This document shows positions 50,763 through 55,466 of a stretch of DNA of 55,466 nt, piece after piece. Under the pieces are notes generated by a model, which was given only the letters and a program-made list of their open reading frames with translations, ran no database searches and was not told the DNA's origin. The stretch's first letter is position 1, and each line of letters opens with the position of its first letter. Source of the DNA: Asticcacaulis biprosthecium C19 (GTDB lineage Bacteria > Pseudomonadota > Alphaproteobacteria > Caulobacterales > Caulobacteraceae); NCBI RefSeq assembly GCF_000204015.1, contig NZ_GL883081.1, positions 170,321-225,786 of the forward strand. The letters are read 5' to 3'. Made by a program: the position numbers and the translations under genes.

Positions 50763-51392
50763 TCACAGCTTGATGTCTTCGAGAAGCGTATAACTTAGAG
50801 CGTCAGCCGCCGTGATCTGGTCTGGCGATAGCTGCGCATTGACCGCATCACGGAATTCCTCGAGCGAACTGATGGGTTCGGATCCAGGGGCTTCGCCGTA
50901 GCGCGGATCGGCTTTTGCCGTCCGGATCGAGAGGCTGTACCATGCGCTGGACCGGACCAGATCAATGGCCCCAACCAGGTCACCGGTCTCAAAGTTGAAA
51001 CCCAGACTGTTTTGTGCGCCAACAAAACCCAGCTTTGCTGAGCGTTTAAGACAGGTCAGGGATTTAGCTTCGTCCTTGGCAATCAAATCGCTGCCATACT
51101 GATAATCTAGGGCACGGTAATAGAGCGCCTGAGGGTGATCCTTGGCGACGGCGATATCGAGGTATTTTTTGCGTTTGACCAGATCCCTGGGCGCCCCATT
51201 GCCAAAGGTGTGGGCCAAGGCCACCTGAAAGGCCGAGTCCGCGTCGCCGGCATCGGCCGCCTGGGCAAGGTAGTGATAGGCCAGTTCAGCCGCCGGTCCC
51301 TCTTGAGCTGCCACGGTAAGACTAAGTGCTGATGGCAGTACGATGGCCAGGCTAAGCGCCATAAGGGCTTGCCGTTTGAAAAATGGCAACAT
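50763..51392 (-). CDS. Exported Sel1-repeat protein, paralogue of member 6 (array member 5)
   Basis: A 209-residue protein with a Sec signal (ALMALSLAIVLPSALSLTVAA), the same Sel1 layout (GDADSAFQVALAHTFGNG, YLDIAVAKDHPQALYYRALDYQYG, LKRSAKLGFVGAQNSLGFNFETG) and the shared C-terminal LSPDQITAADALSYTLLEDIKL block. Gap of 26 bases to member 6. The pair clearly arose by tandem duplication. Confidence 0.78.
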   Translation of the reverse strand: MLPFFKRQALMALSLAIVLPSALSLTVAAQEGPAAELAYHYLAQAADAGDADSAFQVALAHTFGNGAPRDLVKRKKYLDIAVAKDHPQALYYRALDYQYGSDLIAKDEAKSLTCLKRSAKLGFVGAQNSLGFNFETGDLVGAIDLVRSSAWYSLSIRTAKADPRYGEAPGSEPISSLEEFRDAVNAQLSPDQITAADALSYTLLEDIKL

Positions 51393-51452
51393 GGTGAGGT
51401 CCAAAGGAAAAGGAAAAAAATATGGTCTTACGGAATTAGGGAATGCCCGGCG

Positions 51453-52406
51453 CTAAGATGTTTTTAGTCGCTTGAAATTGGCACAGGCGTTGGCATCGCC
51501 AAGGTCGCAGGCCTTGGTATAAAGGTTCAGCGACAGCGTTTTATCCTTGGCGGTTCCCGCCCCTGTTTCGGTCATCCAGGCCAGATTGTTGCAGGCGCCG
51601 CCTTCGTTCAAGTCGCACGCCTTGCGATAGGCGACGACAGCTTTTTCATTGTCCACCGAAGTGCCCTGGCCTGTGGCGTAGGCAGCTCCCAAGGCAAAGC
51701 AACTGAAGGGATCATTGAGATTGCAGCCCTTGTCATAAAAGACAAATGCATCGTCATAATTTATCGGAACAACCCCGCCCCGCGTCTTCATCAAGGCGAA
51801 GTTTCGACACCCAACACCCTCGCCCAGGCGACAGGCATCGCGATAATAGGCAACGGCTTCCCAAGGATTCTTCATGGAAGCGTCCTGCGTATTTCCGTAG
51901 TAGCCGACCTCCATGCGATAGGCGTAACCCATACAAGATTTGGCGTCTCCTGCGAGGCAAGCAGCCTTGAGACCTTCCGTTTCCGAGGTATCGGGCGCGG
52001 CGCTTGCAACGGGAGAAACGGCGGCGGGTGCGGGCCCCGGTGCGGCCTTAACCTCAGGCGGCCAGTCGAAGCTCAGGCCCATATTGTTGGAATTGGGGAA
52101 GGCCTTGACGCGCCGCTGCAGTTCACTGTCCGAAGTCGCAGCATCCCGGTTCCAAACGCAATAGGCCGTCACCAGACTTTGGTCGGGCATCAGGTTCTTG
52201 CCCTGCAAGTAGCGCAGGAAGGCCGCGGCGACCGTCGCCTTGTCACCCTCGCCGGCTGACAGGCGCGAGGTCCACAAAACGCGATTTGTGTCAGATCTGT
52301 GAGCGTAGCAGCCCATATAGCCGTCAGCGGCCTGAGCCAGGCCCGGCAAGGCAAGAGTCAGGGCGGCAACGACCGATATCAAAATGGCCTTAATGGGGTA
52401 ACGCAT
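51453..52406 (-). CDS. Exported protein: CYAH domain plus Cys-rich Sel1 repeats (array member 4)
   Basis: A 317-residue protein with a Sec signal ending ALPGLAQA. A domain of about 90 residues follows, with GCYAHRSDTNRVLWTS near the start and a second cysteine in AYCVWNRD, also found in members 2 and 3. A Pro/Ala linker (about 120-145) leads to four or five Sel1 repeats of the cysteine-paired, Hcp-like type (AACLAGDAKSCMGYAYR, DACRLGEGVGCRNFALM, GCNLNDPFSCFALGAAYATGQG, ACDLNEGGACNNLAWM, ACDLGDANACANFKRL). Each repeat probably holds a disulfide, fitting a periplasmic or outer location. Function unknown. Confidence 0.82.
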   Translation of the reverse strand: MRYPIKAILISVVAALTLALPGLAQAADGYMGCYAHRSDTNRVLWTSRLSAGEGDKATVAAAFLRYLQGKNLMPDQSLVTAYCVWNRDAATSDSELQRRVKAFPNSNNMGLSFDWPPEVKAAPGPAPAAVSPVASAAPDTSETEGLKAACLAGDAKSCMGYAYRMEVGYYGNTQDASMKNPWEAVAYYRDACRLGEGVGCRNFALMKTRGGVVPINYDDAFVFYDKGCNLNDPFSCFALGAAYATGQGTSVDNEKAVVAYRKACDLNEGGACNNLAWMTETGAGTAKDKTLSLNLYTKACDLGDANACANFKRLKTS

Positions 52407-52470
52407 AAGGACTCCTTTTTTTGGCCTGTAGGAAACTCGAGATGAGGTCTCTGTTGTTCAAAGGCGCTGA

Positions 52471-52680
52471 TCAAAACCTGGCCGCGACAGCGGCAATATC
52501 GGGTTCTTGCCTATCGCTTTCATTAGCGGCGAAGGGCCCGGTCCACAGGACGCGGTTCGTGTCACTTTGATGCGCCCAGCACCCGAGAAATCCATCGGCC
52601 GCCTGAGCCGTCGCAGGAAGGACTGTACCGGCAAGGAACGGATACAGGACAATGCGCAGGTATTTAAAGAGAAGGGTCAT
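52471..52680 (-). pseudogene. Chimeric remnant of the CWAH/Sel1 genes (array member 3)
   Basis: A 69-codon frame with an intact start and signal peptide. Its N-terminal half (ADGFLGCWAHQSDTNRVLWTGPFAANES) is the CWAH domain of members 2 and 4, but it then jumps to RQEPDIAAVAARF, which matches the last residues of member 1 (MQEPDIAAAARTL). The DNA of that end also resembles the member 1 end. The likely origin is an internal deletion that fused the beginning of one gene to the end of another after tandem duplication. It may still be made as a small exported peptide, but it is best called a remnant. Confidence 0.72.
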
Positions 52681-52725
52681 GACCATAGGGTTGAAAAAGA
52701 ACGCTGGAAGTTCGCAGACCGGTAA

Positions 52726-53631
52726 TTATGAGATGTCCGGATATTTGGTTTTTAGCTTTTCAAGGTTTCTGCAGGCGGTCTGGTTGCCGAGCGTGCAGGA
52801 CTTTGTATAGTTGTCAAAAGCGCGCTTTGGATCCACCGCCACGCCTTTTCCCGTGTGGTAGTAGACGCCCAGACTGCCACATGCGGCGGCAAAGTCTTTG
52901 TCGCAGGCGGCCTGCAACAGGGCCAGACCTCGCGTAACGTCCTCGGGTGTCTTTGCGTGGTTTACCAAGGCAACACCCTCCCGGTAACAGCCGAACAGGT
53001 TGTTGGCCTTGCAAGCCTTGTCATAAAGCTGCAGGGCCTGACCCATGTCGACCGGGCCACCGCGGCCCTCATCGCGCAATATGCCGAGATAGACGCAGCC
53101 AACCGCATCCCCCATGTCGCAGGCCATTTGGTAATAGGCGGCGGCCTGGGTGTCGTCCTTGTCCAGCCCGCGATTGCCCTGCTCGAAGGCGCGGCCATAG
53201 GCTGTGCAACTGGCCGCCGTCTTGTAGACTTCGCACTGCACATGCAGTTGCTTGCCCGCCGAGACCTGGGAAAAAGGTTTGTAGATGAAGTTGACACCGA
53301 TATCCGTGGAATAGTTGAATTGCGCTTTGATCGCATTGATATCGGCGACCGTCTTTTCAGACTTCTTGTTCCAAACACAGCTGGTGCTGACGGCGGACAG
53401 GTTCTTCACATATCCCGCTTTGACGATGTAGCCGGCGAACTGCTCCTTCGCGGCGTCAATTTCGTTGTTGTTGGCAACGAACGGCGCCGTCCACATGACT
53501 CTGTTCTTGTCGGATTGATGCGCCCAGCAGGCGACGTAGACGGGTTTGCCGACATCGGCCAGGACGGGTGCGGCGAAAAACGGCAGGGCCAGGCAAACCA
53601 GCGCCGTCAAAAGTTTCAGGGCAAAGGACAT
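52726..53631 (-). CDS. Exported protein: CWAH domain plus Cys-rich Sel1 repeats (array member 2)
   Basis: A 301-residue protein with a Sec signal (LLTALVCLALPFFAAPVLA), the CWAH domain (VACWAHQSDKNRVMWTAPF, second Cys in STSCVWNKK) and about four Hcp-like Sel1 repeats with paired cysteines (ASCTAYGRAFEQGNRG, ACDMGDAVGCVYLGILRDEGRG, ACKANNLFGCYREG, ACDKDFAAACGSLGVYYHTGKG, SCTLGNQTACRNLEKL). The ATG at 53631 is favoured by GAGGAAA 8 bases upstream and the adjacent signal. Paralogue of member 4. Confidence 0.82.
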   Translation of the reverse strand: MSFALKLLTALVCLALPFFAAPVLADVGKPVYVACWAHQSDKNRVMWTAPFVANNNEIDAAKEQFAGYIVKAGYVKNLSAVSTSCVWNKKSEKTVADINAIKAQFNYSTDIGVNFIYKPFSQVSAGKQLHVQCEVYKTAASCTAYGRAFEQGNRGLDKDDTQAAAYYQMACDMGDAVGCVYLGILRDEGRGGPVDMGQALQLYDKACKANNLFGCYREGVALVNHAKTPEDVTRGLALLQAACDKDFAAACGSLGVYYHTGKGVAVDPKRAFDNYTKSCTLGNQTACRNLEKLKTKYPDIS

Positions 53632-53654
53632 GTTGGCGTTTCCTCGGGGCTGGC

Positions 53655-55094
53655 TCAAAGCGTTCTGGCCGCGGCGGCGATATCGGGTTCTTGCATGATC
53701 GCCACACCTTCGGCATGGCCCTGATCTGCGGCGCGCTTGAACCACCGCGTCGCCTGCACGATGTCCTTTTCGACGCCGTCACCGAAATAATAGATCTTGC
53801 CCATCAGGACCTGGGCGTCGCCGTCGCCGGCTTCGGCCGCGCGACCGGCATAGGCTATGGCCTTCGGCATGTCCTTGGGCGTCACGAGGCCGTCATAAAG
53901 CACGGCGGCATAGAGCGACATGCCGGCGGAATCGCCGTACTCGGCGGATGCCTTTACCAGCCGCAGCGCCTCGGCTTCATTCTTTTGCTGGCCTGCCATG
54001 CCGTTGAGGTAGATCAGAGCAAGGGTTGCCATGGCCTCGGCGTCGTTCAATTCGGCGGCGCGTTTGATCAGGTCCACGCCCTTGGCGTCATCCTGTCCGA
54101 CGCCGCCGATGCCGGTCAGGTAAAACTTGCCCAGTTGCGTCATGGCCGACGCATCCCCCAGAGCCGCGGCTTGCTCAATCAGTTGTGCACCACGGATCTC
54201 GTCGCGAGTGACGCCGTCCCAGCCGAAATAGTACCATTTGCCCAGTTGCTGCATGGCCATGGCATTGTCCTGGGCCACGGCCATCTCAAGATATTTCAAA
54301 GCCTTCGGGTTATCTGGCGAAACACCCGTAGCGCCAAAGAAATAGACCGTCGTCCCCAACAGTGCTTGGGCCGTGGCGTCGCCGGCATCGGCCGCCTTAA
54401 CCGCAAAACCGACCGCCTCGGTCATGTCCTGACGGGCACCGGTCTGGTAGTCGATCATCAATGCAAACAGCGCATACATCGACTGGCCAAACACATCGCC
54501 TTGCAGCGCGGCCTGGCGCGTGAAGACCAAGGCCTGGGCGTCGTCAACCGGGCCGCCCTTGCCATAATGCAGCATGTAGCCGTACTGGCCGGCGGAGATG
54601 GCGTGGCCCTGGCGGGCGGCCTCGCCAAACCAGTGGCGGGCCCGGGCATCGTCACGGCCGATGCCGACGCCGTTGTAATAGAAAATTCCGACCTTGTACT
54701 GTGAATCCCTGTCGCCTTGCTCGGCCTGTTTGATGAGGCGCGCCACCACCTGTTCGTTGGTTTCCGTGACATAATAGGTGGCGACAACCGATTGCGGGCC
54801 GGAATTTGTGCTGCCGCCACCGTTGTAAACGGCTGACCCGCCGGAGCTTGAACTTGAGTCACCGGCTCGCGACCCTGACGACGGACCGCTGGCGGAGCTT
54901 CTGTCAACGTCGCGCTGCCTGGCCATCGCGGCATCGTTGCTGCGGCGATCGTTGGCAGCTTGGGTGGCGCGCATGTCATTCATCGCCCGCTGGCGATTGG
55001 CCTCGTCGTTGTTCTGGTTCCAGTCGGCGTGCGCCACCTGAGGCATGAGCATAGCCGAGCCAAGCAAAAATCCGCGGAAAAACAACTTCGTCAT
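53655..55094 (-). CDS. Exported protein with about nine Sel1 repeats (array member 1)
   Basis: A 479-residue protein with a Sec signal (GFLLGSAMLMPQVAHA), an Asn/Arg-rich helical stretch, a Ser/Gly linker (about 70-100) and then nine Sel1 repeats of 36-39 residues to the end (from GDRDSQYKVGIFYYNGVGIGRDD to GDAQVLMGKIYYFGDGVEKD). The repeats lack the cysteines of members 2 and 4. It is the first gene of the array; the promoter should lie in 55095-55250. It could act as a large periplasmic scaffold. Confidence 0.85.
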   Translation of the reverse strand: MTKLFFRGFLLGSAMLMPQVAHADWNQNNDEANRQRAMNDMRATQAANDRRSNDAAMARQRDVDRSSASGPSSGSRAGDSSSSSGGSAVYNGGGSTNSGPQSVVATYYVTETNEQVVARLIKQAEQGDRDSQYKVGIFYYNGVGIGRDDARARHWFGEAARQGHAISAGQYGYMLHYGKGGPVDDAQALVFTRQAALQGDVFGQSMYALFALMIDYQTGARQDMTEAVGFAVKAADAGDATAQALLGTTVYFFGATGVSPDNPKALKYLEMAVAQDNAMAMQQLGKWYYFGWDGVTRDEIRGAQLIEQAAALGDASAMTQLGKFYLTGIGGVGQDDAKGVDLIKRAAELNDAEAMATLALIYLNGMAGQQKNEAEALRLVKASAEYGDSAGMSLYAAVLYDGLVTPKDMPKAIAYAGRAAEAGDGDAQVLMGKIYYFGDGVEKDIVQATRWFKRAADQGHAEGVAIMQEPDIAAAARTL

Positions 55095-55466
55095 CTATAT
55101 GTGGTCCAGTGTAAAAACTTTTGCCGATGCGCAATACGAGCCGTGAAACTCAGCATTCCGCAGTGTATGGGAAAGGCATATATTTATTGGGTGATCTTTT
55201 ATAGACGCAATTTTGTTACAAATACTGTCATTATCCTGCGAAGATTACAGGCCATGGCCGTTCGCCCGAACCAAGACACCCCGTCCGATCGTAGGCCTAA
55301 CGTGGCAGGGCGTCACCCTCTGAACAGAGGGGGACACCATGATAGAGTTTTTGTTTGGTCGCGCAATTTTTTCGACATCGGGCCGCCCGGACGTTGGCAG
55401 CCACTTTACCGTATTGCGTTCTAATACCAACCCTCATAAAGACTGACACATCCTGCCGGATAAGGT
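55095..55466. other. Window end without a recognisable gene
   Basis: This 372-base stretch is the upstream region of the Sel1 array. The part 55180-55250 is A+T-rich and is the likely promoter area. A small hairpin (55316-55321 with 55326-55331) and a TAATACCAACCC motif (55422-55433), complementary to 109-120, are visible. Open frames here have no credible product. Confidence 0.45.

Noticed and set aside
1-55466. CRISPR arrays, tRNA/rRNA genes, insertion sequences, prophage
   Set aside because: No regularly spaced repeats, cloverleaf-like sequences, rRNA segments, transposases or phage proteins were found by reading.

Overview
The window is dense bacterial chromosome, high in G+C, with almost no gaps. 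Tat-type signal peptides, a DUF3126 gene next to cysE, a palindromic element of a type seen in alphaproteobacteria, many ATGA/GTGA stop-start overlaps and the overall gene content point to an alphaproteobacterium. Caulobacterales (for example an Asticcacaulis-like organism) is my best guess, from protein style only. No rRNA, tRNA, CRISPR array, transposase or phage gene was seen.

Region 1 (1-4.8 kb, minus strand) is a signalling module that looks less G+C-rich by eye: an OmpR-type response regulator, an RsbQ-type alpha/beta hydrolase, and a hybrid histidine kinase with four PAS domains, the first of RsbP type.

Region 2 (4.8-26.6 kb) is a large polyamine catabolism and uptake island. It holds puuA-puuB; a putrescine aminotransferase; puuD; the potFHIG putrescine ABC transporter; a second PuuA-like gamma-glutamyl ligase; two aldehyde dehydrogenases (puuC, gabD); two more class III aminotransferases; and a GntR/FCD regulator. 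Putrescine could be degraded either by the glutamylated (Puu) route or by direct transamination, both ending at GABA/succinate. The ten-base palindrome TGTGATCACA occurs five times, each time at a promoter of one of these genes, including between the regulator and its divergent neighbour. This very probably marks the regulon of the FCD regulator. Embedded in the island are a chemoreceptor-like Cache protein, an unknown Tat-exported protein, a site-2 protease, a half-size GNAT gene and a coupled 28-codon leader formed by a local duplication.

Region 3 (26.6-41.9 kb) is mixed. It has a membrane-bound AraC regulator facing two tandem paralogous membrane proteins, small membrane proteins, DUF3126, cysE, a NUDIX hydrolase, a nitroreductase, queF, a nitronate monooxygenase, a Cys/Met PLP lyase, an exported esterase, and a fadJ/thiolase beta-oxidation pair. 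Two TTTACG-N4-CGTCAA sites link the nitronate monooxygenase and thiolase promoters.

Region 4 (42-45.8 kb) is a De Ley-Doudoroff galactonate operon: dgoD, an SMP-30 lactonase, dgoK and dgoA. A DUF1801 gene and two convergent GNAT genes follow.

Region 5 (47.5-55.1 kb, minus strand) is a run of nine closely spaced genes for small exported proteins. Five have Sel1 repeats. Two of these, plus a chimeric remnant, carry an unnamed N-terminal domain with a Cys-Trp/Tyr-Ala-His...Ser-Asp-x-Asn-Arg-Val-x-Trp signature. Two further members share a Cys-containing helical repeat. This array is the best candidate in the window for an undescribed system.
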